A stretch of 64,000 bases of DNA from Colocasia esculenta (lineage: Eukaryota; Streptophyta; Magnoliopsida; Alismatales; Araceae). Both the position numbers and the translations under genes were made by a program. This document shows, in pieces, positions 11,312 to 20,828 of this stretch (position 1 is its first letter; each line of letters opens with the position of its first letter). The notes beneath the pieces are model-generated. The model had not been told where the DNA came from and did not search any database. It worked only from the letters and a program-made list of their open reading frames with translations. Location: positions 69,944,119 through 70,008,118 of the forward strand of contig CM024759.1 of the NCBI GenBank assembly GCA_014218235.1, written 5' to 3'.

Positions 11312-12538
11312 CTACGATGTTCCGGTGAGGAGCCGTGTAGAGATTCCTTGTTTGATTAACCTAGTCAATTGGGTAATGTGGGAGAGGAGGGGCCAGTCAG
11401 AACCTCCCCCCTCCTTGCACCGCTCCTCTAACGCAGGACATCCTGAGATTTCCAGAGACTGCAATGACTCGGGGAGACCTGCCACCGGAAGGGATCGGAT
11501 CTGGGGGCAGGAGATTATTCTCAGAGACTTGAGGGAGGAGAGGCACATCAACTTCGGGGGCAGGGAGCGCAGGTTCTCACATCCCCAAAAACATAGGTGT
11601 TGGAGTGTCCTGGATAGATTGACCAGGGCCGCCTCCAACTCTCCACCGACGTCGCCGCCATCATCATCGCCACCGAAGCCTGTGAGTTGGGGGCAAGCAC
11701 TGATGGACAAATCTTCGAGGGAAGGGCACTGGAGAAGCCATGTCTTCATCTGCTGCATGCTGCTTCCGCTGATCTCGAGTGTTCGGATGCGCGTCGTCCC
11801 CATGCGGCCGGGTGGAGATGGCAGCGGCGACGAGGATGGGGAAGAATCTGCGGCTATTATGTCGAGGAGCTCCGGGCAGCGCTCGATTGTCACTTTCTCG
11901 AGGGAGACGAGCGAGTGGATTCCCCCGCCGAACGACTTCAGTGCATTTAAGCATCTGATCTCCAGGTTCTCAAGTGCCGTCAGGTGAGACAGCGGCAGGG
12001 ACGTAATGCCCGGACACACAGAGATGGAGAGACTTCTGAGGGAGCTGAGGCTTTGCAGCCACGCCGACGAAGTCTCATCGTCGAGCTGATCATTCTTGTA
12101 GATGGTTAGTTTCTCGAGTGACGGCGGCAGGCTCCTCCGTAGTGCCGGCGGCCCCCGAAGAACATCGAAGATTTTAAGACAGGTCAGCTTCTGACAGCCT
12201 GCAATTGCCAGCATCATATGATCCATTATTTCACTGCAGACTTCTCTGATGGTGATATTTTCAAGTGAAGGTGGTAAGATGTCCTCCACAGGCACCAACG
12301 TCGGCCATGCCAGCTTGGGGCATTCCGCCACCGCCAACTCCTTAAGGGACGTGAGGTGGCCGAAAGCTGTCTCTGGCAAGGACACGAGACCCCGGCAGTC
12401 TATAATAACCAACCGCACAAGCTTCGGCAGAGGGTGTCGCAGTAGTCCGCCAGCCAAAGAAGTCAGTTTTGGGCAGTCGTAATCTCCAAGGAAGACAAGG
12501 AGGTGGAGGAGGAGGAAGGCAATGGTGACGGCAACCAC
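11312..12538 (-). CDS. same NLR, C-terminal leucine-rich repeats
   Basis: The useful part starts at DCPKLTSLAGGLL (about 12478); the upstream residues are out-of-frame read-through. It carries about ten more LRRs of the L-x2-L-x-I-x2-C type, for example LVRLVIIDCRGLVSLPE, LENLEIRCLNALKSF, LEDLSISACPQLTGF and LQSLEISGCPALEERC. The repeats end near 11400 with the RLLTGTS tail. Together the pieces would make an NLR of roughly 1,350 residues, normal for the class. Confidence 0.85.
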   Translation of the reverse strand: MVAVTIAFLLLHLLVFLGDYDCPKLTSLAGGLLRHPLPKLVRLVIIDCRGLVSLPETAFGHLTSLKELAVAECPKLAWPTLVPVEDILPPSLENITIREVCSEIMDHMMLAIAGCQKLTCLKIFDVLRGPPALRRSLPPSLEKLTIYKNDQLDDETSSAWLQSLSSLRSLSISVCPGITSLPLSHLTALENLEIRCLNALKSFGGGIHSLVSLEKVTIERCPELLDIIAADSSPSSSPLPSPPGRMGTTRIRTLEISGSSMQQMKTWLLQCPSLEDLSISACPQLTGFGGDDDGGDVGGELEAALVNLSRTLQHLCFWGCENLRSLPPKLMCLSSLKSLRIISCPQIRSLPVAGLPESLQSLEISGCPALEERCKEGGGSDWPLLSHITQLTRLIKQGISTRLLTGTS

Positions 12539-13431
12539 CCTGGTAACTCACTCAACCCCACATCCCCTATTTTAAGCTTTGTCAGCGTGGGAGGGAGAGG
12601 CGGCAGCTGCCTCAGCTTGGGGCAATCTTCAATTGTAAATTTCCGAAGACGAGCAAGGAACAGGGGATGATGCTGTCGTGGTGGTGTCGGCACTGCTACT
12701 TGACCAACCTCGCCGTCATTCCCATGTGGCACCTCCCACTCCTCCCATTCGTCCATGCCAGAAAACTGTAACTTTTCTAGCGATGGGAACCCTTGCAGTA
12801 CTACTTTGACGACCCCTCCCTCAAGAGCATAGCAGCAGCCCATGAATGCAGGCCCTATCCGTCTCACTTGTCTCATTCCTGAGATTTTTAGGCTGGTAAG
12901 GCAGCGCAGTTGGCCGAGAGGCGGGAGAACCTCCCAATTTGTGCAATCTTCGAGTTCAAGTCTTTCTAGAAAAGAAGAGAAGACCCACGACTGGTCTTCC
13001 ATCCAGCTCGGAGATCTGATTCCTCCATATCTCTTGATGGTCAGACGCCTGATGCTGCTGGTGGGCCGCAGGCTTTCGAGTACCTCCTCGTCAATCCTGA
13101 TTATCAGATGATCAGGTTTGCCAAAACTCCATTCCAGTGTCAATTCATCCAGATGCTCTTTCTTGTCCAGTCTTGACTGGATGGCTTCTTCCCTGCTCTT
13201 CACCTCCTCCAGAGACCGGATGGAGAGTTGTCGGAGCATGTCCATATCCGCCAGTTCTTTCATCGGCTGCATTCCGCAATCAAAACAGAGTGCATGAAGA
13301 GCAGTCAACTTGCCGACTCCCTCTATGCCGCTAACAAGTTCATCGTTGGCAATTAAATGCCTCAGGTTGATCAAGGCACTCATGTTCCTCGGCAGTGCAC
13401 CAAGCGATCCAAATCGATAGAGGTTCAACAC
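12463..13431 (-). CDS. same NLR, middle leucine-rich repeats
   Basis: The frame begins at an intron-like acceptor with VLNLYRFGSLGALPRNM and runs 322 residues. LRR units include LTALHALCFDCGMQPM, LRQLSIRSLEEV, IRRLTIKRYGGIRSPSW and LTSLKISGMRQV. It ends SSLEITTAQN and a stop, where the next frame starts with DYDCPKLTSL. The expected reading LEI-x-DCPKLTSL is restored by one extra base near 12478, so this is a single-base deletion, not an exon end. Confidence 0.85.
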   Translation of the reverse strand: MLNLYRFGSLGALPRNMSALINLRHLIANDELVSGIEGVGKLTALHALCFDCGMQPMKELADMDMLRQLSIRSLEEVKSREEAIQSRLDKKEHLDELTLEWSFGKPDHLIIRIDEEVLESLRPTSSIRRLTIKRYGGIRSPSWMEDQSWVFSSFLERLELEDCTNWEVLPPLGQLRCLTSLKISGMRQVRRIGPAFMGCCYALEGGVVKVVLQGFPSLEKLQFSGMDEWEEWEVPHGNDGEVGQVAVPTPPRQHHPLFLARLRKFTIEDCPKLRQLPPLPPTLTKLKIGDVGLSELPGWLPSPLPSSSSTSLSSLEITTAQN

Positions 13432-13644
13432 CTGTATATAGACTGGGATACCATTTTGAGTGTCAGGAATTTATTCTCTAAAGATGCATGTGTATCTTTA
13501 CCGTTAACTTGTCATTTTTAAGACCATGCTGTCGTATGATTAAATTCTTTACATCCTTATATGCTAAATAATCGAAACATGCATCCGTCTATCTCTCATC
13601 TATGCCAGAAAATTAAGGATCTACTAACTATGGTTTATCCTTTT

Positions 13645-14172
13645 TTACCTGCAAATTGTGAGATTGCACAAGGACTCAGGCAACTTGCCGATGAGATTGT
13701 TGTTGGAGAGGTCCAAAAGTCGGAGATGTTTCAAGGTGCCAATTGATGCGGGCAACTTCTTGATCTTGCATCTAGAAAGTCCCAAGACGCGCAGTCTTTG
13801 CAATTTCATGAAGAGGTTATGAAGGTGAGGATCCAATTGAAATCTACAACCATGCAAGAACAGTAAGGTCCGCATGTTCTCATACTTGCACAGTTCTTCA
13901 ATCTTTATCGGATCAGAACTCTCACTAGCTATGGATACATGACGGATTGTTTCAGAGATGATTCTCTTCTGTTGGTTATCTTCCAACCTGAGACAATCGC
14001 CTTCGGAAACTAATTCAGCCAAATCATGTATCAGATCATGCATCATATATGCTTCTTTATAGTATGTGTGCTTTTCAAATAAAGACATGTATACTAAATT
14101 ATCAAAGTATTCACCACCCACACTTTCTAAATGGAAACCTCTCTTGTCCGGATGAACTGTTGGGCCGTCCAT
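13645..14172 (-). CDS. same NLR, ARC2 end and first leucine-rich repeats, shifted frame
   Basis: This frame continues the NLR after the shift near 14150. It holds GGEYFDNLVYMSLFEK, the MHD motif as YMMHDLIHDLAELVS, and the first repeats: MRTLLFLHGC, LRVLGLSRCKIKKLPASIG and LRLLDLSNNNLIGKLPESL. It ends at NLTICR beside a possible donor (CAG|GTAAAA, minus strand). The acceptor matching 13431 (TATACAG) does not restore frame, so either there is another small indel or the boundary lies elsewhere. Confidence 0.85.
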   Translation of the reverse strand: MDGPTVHPDKRGFHLESVGGEYFDNLVYMSLFEKHTYYKEAYMMHDLIHDLAELVSEGDCLRLEDNQQKRIISETIRHVSIASESSDPIKIEELCKYENMRTLLFLHGCRFQLDPHLHNLFMKLQRLRVLGLSRCKIKKLPASIGTLKHLRLLDLSNNNLIGKLPESLCNLTICR

Positions 14173-15569
14173 AGTTGAACTAGTTCATTTTTATCAAACT
14201 CATGATCTTCTGGGAATAGAGAGCAATATGCAAAGCATTGCTTCAAGTGCCCGGGCAAGTGATCATAGCTCAATTTAAGGATTGGTAAAACGCTATTCTC
14301 ATAATGAGGCGACGCCCATGCCTTAGATTTCAGAATATTTGTCCAGTGCCTCACATCCAGATTTGCATTTAAAAGTCGTCCAATTGTCTTTGCTGCCAGT
14401 GGAGAGCCTTTTAAATTCTCAACTATTTGTCTGCCCACAAGTGCCAACTGTGTGTGATTATCTGCATTTTGGCCCTCGAAAGCGTATCTCTTGAAAATTG
14501 CCCATAGATCCTCGCTGGACAAGTCTTGCAGGATGATAGGGTTGCCCTTTATGATGTTTGATACTTTTTGGCTCCGGGTGGTCACTAGTATTTTGCTTCC
14601 TTTTCCACCACCCATGAGAGGGATACACAAATTTTCCCACTTTGAAGGGTCTTCCTCCCACACATCATCCAGTACCAGCAGAAACCTCTTTCCTTCTAAT
14701 TTGCCTTGGAGACATTTCTGAGCTACATCCCAATTTGAATTCTCATCAATTTCTTTAGTCTTCTCAAACATAGATGCAGAATCCATGATTTCTCTCGTAA
14801 TCCTTTTCAAATCAAAGTCATTTGAAACGCAGACCCACATTCTCAGCTGGAAATACTCTGTCACTGCAGGATTATTATAGGCCTGCTTCACCAAAGTTGT
14901 TTTCCCAACTCCGCCCATCCCAACAACACCGACGACATGCACAGTCTTATAATTATCACTCGTTGCTTCAGTTCCCCGTACTCGTCCTAACAGTAGCTCC
15001 TCTATCTTCTGCTTTTCATCGTCCCTGCCAATCATATGGGCTTCATTGGGTAACAGAGAGCTCGTCTCTTGTTGTCTCCTAATTGTCCTGATCCCTGACC
15101 AGCTATTTTCATCCGGCACACGAAGTCCAAGCCTATCTTTCAGTCTTGATATGCCATCCAACTTCTTGTTGATGTCTTTTATTTGATGTGCTATGACATG
15201 GCGGGTGGACGCGTGACGTACATTACAAAGACAAGAGATGAGTTTGCGCACCTTTGATAGCCGCCCAGTTACTGACCTGCAGGTGCCATCTGCATCTCTT
15301 CTTCCAAGTGCTTCATCTGTAGCAATCTCATCAAGGACGTCCTCAGCATCGTAGAGGACCTGTTTGAGCGATTTCAGCCAATCACAAATAGCACCGTTTT
15401 CAACCTGCTTCTTTTCGGCATCTGCGAGCACTCCCTTGATCATAGAAACCGTGGTAGATAGGTTCCTAATCTCCTCCTCCACATCCCTCACCAATCTGTA
15501 CTCTTCAAGGGCCGTATTCATCACTTTCTCGCACATAGGAAACAAGATAGACGAGGAGATCGAATCCAT
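14127..15569 (-). CDS. CC-NB-LRR disease-resistance protein, N-terminal CC and NB-ARC part
   Basis: An intracellular immune receptor of the non-TIR class. The 480-residue frame opens at the ATG at 15569, next to a CT microsatellite. Residues 1-125 form the Rx-type coiled coil with the EDVID-like DAEDVLDEI (74-82). NB-ARC follows: P-loop GMGGVGKTT (217-225), kinase-2 FLLVLDDVW (296-304), RNBS-B SKILVTTRS (325-333), GSPLA in place of GLPLA (388-392) and CFAYCSLFPEDHEFDKNELVQLW (445-467). The frame then runs off into a stop after a one-base shift around 14140-14165; the next frame continues the ARC2 domain with an MHD motif. Motifs needed for nucleotide binding are intact. Confidence 0.92.
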   Translation of the reverse strand: MDSISSSILFPMCEKVMNTALEEYRLVRDVEEEIRNLSTTVSMIKGVLADAEKKQVENGAICDWLKSLKQVLYDAEDVLDEIATDEALGRRDADGTCRSVTGRLSKVRKLISCLCNVRHASTRHVIAHQIKDINKKLDGISRLKDRLGLRVPDENSWSGIRTIRRQQETSSLLPNEAHMIGRDDEKQKIEELLLGRVRGTEATSDNYKTVHVVGVVGMGGVGKTTLVKQAYNNPAVTEYFQLRMWVCVSNDFDLKRITREIMDSASMFEKTKEIDENSNWDVAQKCLQGKLEGKRFLLVLDDVWEEDPSKWENLCIPLMGGGKGSKILVTTRSQKVSNIIKGNPIILQDLSSEDLWAIFKRYAFEGQNADNHTQLALVGRQIVENLKGSPLAAKTIGRLLNANLDVRHWTNILKSKAWASPHYENSVLPILKLSYDHLPGHLKQCFAYCSLFPEDHEFDKNELVQLWTAQQFIRTREVSI

Positions 15570-16032
15570 CTCTCTCTCTCTCTCTCTCTCTACACGAGCA
15601 CGTGAAATTGCTGATGAAGAGGATACTGTGGAGTTTGGACTGGAGAAGAAGGAAGCCTGTCCGGTTCAATTGGGGTGGGTTCAGGACTGACCGGGTTCCA
15701 TATCCGGTGACGACAAAAAAATAAAAAACAAAAAAATAGCCATCGGCGTTGACGCGACGACTACGGGCGATGCTGCATCGACGGTGATGTCGGACGCCAC
15801 ATTGACGCGATGAAACAATTATTTGTTTTCAGCGACTATCTTATCCAAACGATATCCGTCCATCGAATCACAGTGACAAAAAAACTTGCGTGCCCCTGGC
15901 GTCCGACTCTTCCATGCCTGTTTACAGAACCAAGCGAAATTAAAGCTATGACATATCACCGAGGCCTAACCTGGCATTTAAAAAGAATCAAATAATTTTA
16001 ACTTTTAAAAAAAGAAATTTAAAAGAAGATAA
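15570..16032. other. NLR upstream region with CT microsatellite
   Basis: The NLR ATG is preceded on the plus strand by (CT)n at about 15571-15591, so its 5' leader would contain a (GA)n tract. The rest is AT-rich with no clear gene or repeat ends. A TATA box could not be chosen with confidence. Confidence 0.4.
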
Positions 16033-16726
16033 TATAATTTTGAGAATTTTACATATTATTTTTTACAAACTTAGTTAATTATAGATTGATCCCTCAAATC
16101 TAATTATTATCCTATTAATCTCTCAAAATTTTACCGTTAAACATACCGATTCTTTCTATAGACGAAAATAAACCCAACGCAAGTTAGGTTGACCAAAACA
16201 TTTGAAAATACTAAAATAGCTTTAGTTAGTCATTTCAGGTGGCTTTGATAATCAGATAAGCACTTTTATTAATTCCCTATTTAGCACCAGTTTTAGGTAA
16301 GAACACATTTTGATAACTTGTTTACTTTAACTTCGAGTGAAAAAAATTATTCAAGATAAAAAGATGATAATTTATCCCTACTATGTACGGGAGATAAAAG
16401 TTATCACTAGAAATAACTTATTATTTATTGATTTGTCACTGTAAAAAATTGTATATCCCTCCTTATAGATAGATAAATGGTGTAAAAATAGATATAAAAG
16501 GGTGATAATTATATTCACTCTATCACATCACATCATATTAAAAATTATCTAAATGCGAGTTTGACCTCTTTGACGTTGAGTTCCGGGACAACTCCCCCAC
16601 CCGCCCGTCGACATCATTTCCAAGATCACTATGGCCGCGATAGCCATCACCCCCAACATAGTGTCTGCAAGCAACAAATGGTCTTCTAACAGCCAAGCTC
16701 GAGGGCGCACTTACGGCCCTCCAATG

Positions 16727-16729
<3 letters not shown>

Positions 16730-16763
<34 letters not shown>

Positions 16764-16987
16764 TACCAGAGTCGGAGGGGACACCCTCTCTAGTCACTGA
16801 CTCTCTCTCTATGGTGACCCACTCCCTCTCTACAAATTTCTCTCTCTCTCTGCCAAAGTCGGAAGGGGACAACCCCTTCAGTGACTCTCTCTCTACAACT
16901 CTCTCTCTTCGATGACCCACTCCCTCTCTACAACTCTCTCTCTCTCCCCCACATATCCCTTCCTCTTTATCGAAGCAGGAGGGAACA

Positions 16988-17062
<75 letters not shown>

Positions 17063-17155
17063 CCTTCCTCCCTATCAGAGCTAGGGGGGACAACCCCCAC
17101 CGGTGACTCTCTCTCTCCTTGATCACCCACTCCCTCTCTACTTAATTCTCTCTCT
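16730..17155. repeat. CT microsatellites within a degenerate ~110-bp tandem repeat
   Basis: Pure (CT)n runs occur at 16732-16759 and 16992-17059. Between and around them is an imperfect repeating pattern: a GAGTCGGAGGGGACAACCC-like stretch, then GACTCTCTCTC, then a GACCCACTCCCTCTCTACAA-like block. About three copies are recognisable. All lie inside the Mutator-like element. Confidence 0.75.
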
Positions 17156-17164
17156 CACTGCTCT

Positions 17165-17400
17165 CAATAGCCTCAAAAAGAAGAAGTCTGATTCGTCGAA
17201 GAGCAAGGTGTGCGCCAAGAGCCAGCCCAAGGAGGATTCCTAGGTCTTCTGGGTGCCCACGGCGCAACTGGTGACAAAATTGTGGGCCGACGTCGATGAT
17301 GACGACTATGCCATGCCGTAGTTGCCTCAACCATTGTGGGGAATGCCAGAAGAACAGAAGAACAAGGAGAGCTCTGTAGTGGTAGAGGAGGTATTACTCC
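17165..17400 (+). pseudogene. captured gene fragment inside the Mutator-like element, unidentified
   Basis: The plus strand reads SLKKKKSDSSKSKVCAKSQ, then after a stop VFWVPTAQLVTKLWADVDDD and, past another stop, LPQPLWGMPEEQKNKESS. The biased, protein-like sequence broken by stops suggests a copied exon from a host gene. I do not recognise the parent protein. Confidence 0.4.
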
Positions 17401-18011
17401 ATCTTCTTACCCTTTGAATCATTAGTTGCGGCTGTCACAGTGAATCCTGGAACAGGGTGGGTTGCACTCCCATAGGGCTGGAGAACCTTTGGTTCTTGTG
17501 CCCATCCAACCTTGTGGACAGTGTGACTATAGGTCTAGGTGAACACTGAGTCCTCCTTCATGGGGCGGTCCAAGTGATCCTAAGGAAGACTGGGATGGTG
17601 ATGTCTAGCAATGGGCCTCCGGCGGCCCACTGGCAGATGGGGTGCTGGCAGGTGGGGGGAAGAGAGTTCTCTAAGCATAGTTAAGGGGAGGAGGGTGAAT
17701 GGCAAGGGCATTTAGTAACTTTACAAGCATAAGTAATGAGATGATGGAATATTCCAGCAAAAGTTCACTTTTTTGACGTCTTCAAATTAATTAGATGGAT
17801 TTTTTAAATATATATATTAGAAATTTTGAGGGACTAATATGATAATAAACAAATTTGAGAGAACAAATCATAATTTGCTAAATTTGGAAGGACTAATATG
17901 TAAAAATCTCTATGATTTAAGTGATGGGGATGAACATTGTGGTTAGTTGACGGATGGAGGTTTTCTGCTGCTTGTATTCTTAGACAAGAAGAAAAAAGAA
18001 GGCACAAGCAT

Positions 18012-18124
18012 TTAGATCATGTTTGGTATTGAGATAGATCAGGAATAGAGTTAAGATATTCTCAAAATTTTGAGGATAACTTCAGTTTATTCTCAATCTA
18101 TTATAATATCAAATGGCCCCTAAG
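18012..18124. mobile_element. possible small hAT-like MITE
   Basis: The left end TTAGATCATGTTTGGTATTGA and the right end, read in reverse (TTAGGGGCCATTTGATATTA), are similar inverted ends about 110 bp apart. The AT-rich interior shows partial self-complementarity. No target duplication was found. Confidence 0.35.
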
Positions 18125-18924
18125 AGTTCAAGGGGAAATTGTGGTAGATGCTAGAAGCGAGATTTCCAGGAGGACGAGTTAAAATAGTGAGGAAGTAGAA
18201 GAGGTTGCTTTACTACAAGAGTCTCCTTGTAATAAAATTGAATTAGGTTATAAAAAAGCAACCATATTGGCTCATGCAGCAGTGGCGAGGAGTAGCGATG
18301 ACAACGATAATGGGCAACGATGATCGTCCTGCTAGTGATTCAGAAAATACAAAATTTGGATTGAGAAATATTGATTTAGAATTGAGAATTATTAACTTTG
18401 AGACACTACAAGAAATAGGACATATGTCAGCGGCTTATAGCCGTTGACAAAAGATCGAAAACCGTTGACATAGATTTATGTCAACGGTCTTCAAGCCATT
18501 GATAAAGTCGTTGACAAAATGGTCGTCGACTAATATTTGTTAGCAGTCGTCATTAACCATTGACAAATACTTCATATGTCAGCAGTTAACATTCGATGAC
18601 ATATATTGAATATGTCAATAGAACGCAATCGTTGACATATAGTACATATGCCAGCGGCTTGTGTCTGTTGATATATAGGAATATGTCAGCGGCTTCCTCC
18701 AATCGCTGACAAAAAATAAAAATAAGAGAAAAAAACCCTATCGCCCTCCCCCCCTTCTGCCCCTGCAAACCCCCTCTCTCGATCCTAGCGTTGCCCCCAC
18801 CTAGCCCTCCCCCCCCCCCCCCCCCCCCCCGTCGAAACGTGCGACCGTGGGGGACGAGGAGGAGTCCTACTACCCATCGGTGGTGAGGATCGTGCTCGTC
18901 GGCGGCGTCGTAGAGGTGTACCCG

Positions 18925-19545
18925 CCAGTTCCTCCACTCCGTCGTCAACCTCCAACACGCCATGCGCTTCTTCGTGGCCGACTCCCCTGTCTCCAGCTCC
19001 GCCCTCCTCGTCCACGCCCAGTCCCTCATGCAGGTCGCCATGTGTTGCCTCCAGAAGGAGTTCTACCAGATCCTCTCCGCCAACCGTGACTACCTCGACA
19101 CCGAGTCCGCCTCCGCCCGTACCTCCCTCTCCCTCGGCTCCACCTCCTCCCTCTCCGACCTCGAGGACGAGGAGTTCCGCTCAGCCTCCGAGTCCATCGG
19201 CGCAGTGGAGCACGTCTCCGATCTCGCCATGGCCGACCTCCGCCGCTCCATCATCGACGAAGGCCACTACAAGCTCGGTTTCGAGAAGACCACTCCGGCG
19301 TAGTTCCAGAAACTAATGGACTAGGATATCCTCGACATGAGGATACGCAACTGACTGGTAGCCTCTAAGGTCGCCCTCCGCACTCTGCTCGCTGGCGAGC
19401 GGGCCCTCTGTGATCACGTCTTCGCTTCTTTTGACCCCATCCACCAGTCATGTTTTGCCGAGATTTCCAGGGAGGCCTTCGTGGAGTTCTTCGCCTTCCC
19501 GGAGTTGGTGGCGTCGAAGAAAAATCACTCGCCGAAAGAGGGGGG
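18925..19545 (+). pseudogene. captured EXO70 exocyst subunit fragment inside the CACTA element
   Basis: The plus strand reads QFLHSVVNLQHAMRFF, then LMQVAMCCLQKEFYQILSAN and RDYLDTESAS, VSDLAMADLRRSIIDEG and YKLGFEK. After in-frame stops it continues VALRTLLAGERALCDHVFAS, FDPIHQSCFAEISREA and FPELVASKKNHSPKE. These are the N-terminal to central segments of plant EXO70, the exocyst subunit that tethers secretory vesicles at the plasma membrane. Part of the usual middle is missing between ADLR and SIIDEG. At least three stops (TAG at about 19301 and 19321, TGA near 19352) make it non-functional. Confidence 0.85.
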
Positions 19546-19919
19546 GGGGGGTAGATGAGAGCCCTCTCCATGGAGGTGCTTCTGCCGAAGTCTCCTCCGC
19601 TTCTCTCATGTGCTTCTCCCTCCGCCGCCGCCTCCGTCCACAGGAGCAATGTCACTTTGCGTCTTCTCTCCCGCGGCGGGGACGGAATCTCAAGCTCGCA
19701 GCCTTCTGCTTGATCGTCGCTCCCTTTCATTCCCCACCATCGACGTACGGTTGCTGGGATGATCCTGGTCTGGAGGAGGATGTCGAAGCCGAAGCCGAAG
19801 CCGAAGCTGAAGCCGCGGGTGGTGTCCATGTGGTCTCTTCGTTGCCATGGGGATCGCAGATGGGAAGTACATCGTCCTATTCTGCCTCAGGTTCCTCTCC
19901 GCACTAGCTATTTCTAGGG

Positions 19920-20085
19920 TCTGGGGAGAGAAAGCAGGGAGGGGGCGGGGCGGGTGGGTGGGTGGGTCTGGAGACAGAGCAGGAGGGGGTACGTGGGGCT
20001 GGGGAGAGAGCAGGGAGGGGGCGGTGGGTGGGTGGGTGGGTCTGGGGACAGAGCAGGGAGGGGTGGGGCGGGTGGGGGTTGGTGG
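19920..20085 (+). repeat. G-rich minisatellite with G-quadruplex potential
   Basis: A unit of roughly 65 bp containing GGGAGGGGGCGGGGCGGG-like and GTGGGTGGGTGGGTCTGG stretches is repeated about two and a half times. Many GGG runs are separated by one to three bases, which fits G-quadruplex formation on this strand. It sits next to the right subterminal array of the CACTA element. Confidence 0.7.
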
Positions 20086-20566
20086 GTTTTTTTTTTGTTT
20101 TAAAAGTTGTTACATTGTCAATGGATATATCAACAGCTTATATAGCCATTGACAAATGTAACATATGTCAACGGCTTTACATAGTCGTTGACAAATATTG
20201 TTCAGGCATTTTTTCATTAGTATATGTCAACGGCTACAGGGAGCCGTTGACAAAAATAACATATGTCAACAGCTATTGGGAGCCGTTGACATACGTTAAT
20301 TTTATGTCAACGGCTCTCCGCAGCATTGACATATGTTACGTTTATGTCAATGGCTCTCCGTAGCTGTTGACATATGTTACACTTATGTCAACGACGAACA
20401 GTAGCCGTTGACATATGTTAAGTTTATGTCAATGGCTATAAAATTCGTTGACATATGTTTCATATGTCAATGGCTACATGAGCCGTTGACGTATATCTTA
20501 TATATCAACGGCTATTTTAACCGCTGACATAAAGTTGTTGACAAATCTCTCTTCTTTGTAGTGAGA

Positions 20567-20828
20567 GAAATATTGATTTTGGGCTAAGATGTTATGACTG
20601 ACAATTTTATTACTTGATTTAAGTTATTATTTGAAATCATATTGCATGATAAATTAGATTTTTGATGATATAAATTTCGTGTAGCAATATATGGATTTTA
20701 TAGGTGTGTCTAAATGGTTAATTATGGGGAGTAGTGTGTGGTGGGTTAGGAGCCCGTGGAAGTTGGAAAACCGGCTCCAAAGATTTAGGGTCCCATAAGC
20801 CAAATTTCCTTGTTTGGATTTTTGAACT
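20567..20828. other. intergenic AT-rich spacer
   Basis: It lies between the CACTA element and the possible LTR. No gene, repeat end or motif is recognised. Confidence 0.4.

Larger units (their letters stand above)
16042..17910. mobile_element. Mutator-like element with captured gene scrap (Pack-MULE-like)
   Basis: The two ends are inverted copies over about 105 bp: the left begins GAGAATTTTACATATTA, and the right read in reverse begins GAGATTTTTACATATTAGT. Flanks TATAATTTT (16033-16041) and TATGATTTA (17911-17919) agree at 7 of 9 positions, like a decayed 9-bp duplication. No transposase is visible. The interior holds CT-rich minisatellite and microsatellite DNA (16730-17130) and a coding-like scrap at 17165-17400. 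Long inverted ends and a 9-bp target site point to the Mutator superfamily. Confidence 0.6.
18404..20563. mobile_element. non-autonomous CACTA (En/Spm) transposon, 2160 bp
   Basis: It starts CACTACAAGAAATAGG and ends CTTCTTTGTAGTG, giving CACTACAA inverted ends. A perfect 3-bp target duplication AGA lies at 18401-18403 and 20564-20566, as CACTA elements make. Subterminal regions (18420-18720 and 20110-20545) are packed with short inverted motifs of the form TATGTCAACGGCT / AGCCGTTGACATA, the expected transposase-binding arrays. No transposase is encoded. The interior carries a fragment of an EXO70 gene and a G-rich minisatellite. Confidence 0.9.

Noticed and set aside
16759..17130. Long Arg-Glu or Leu-Ser repeat open frames
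   Set aside because: They are translations of the CT/GA microsatellite.
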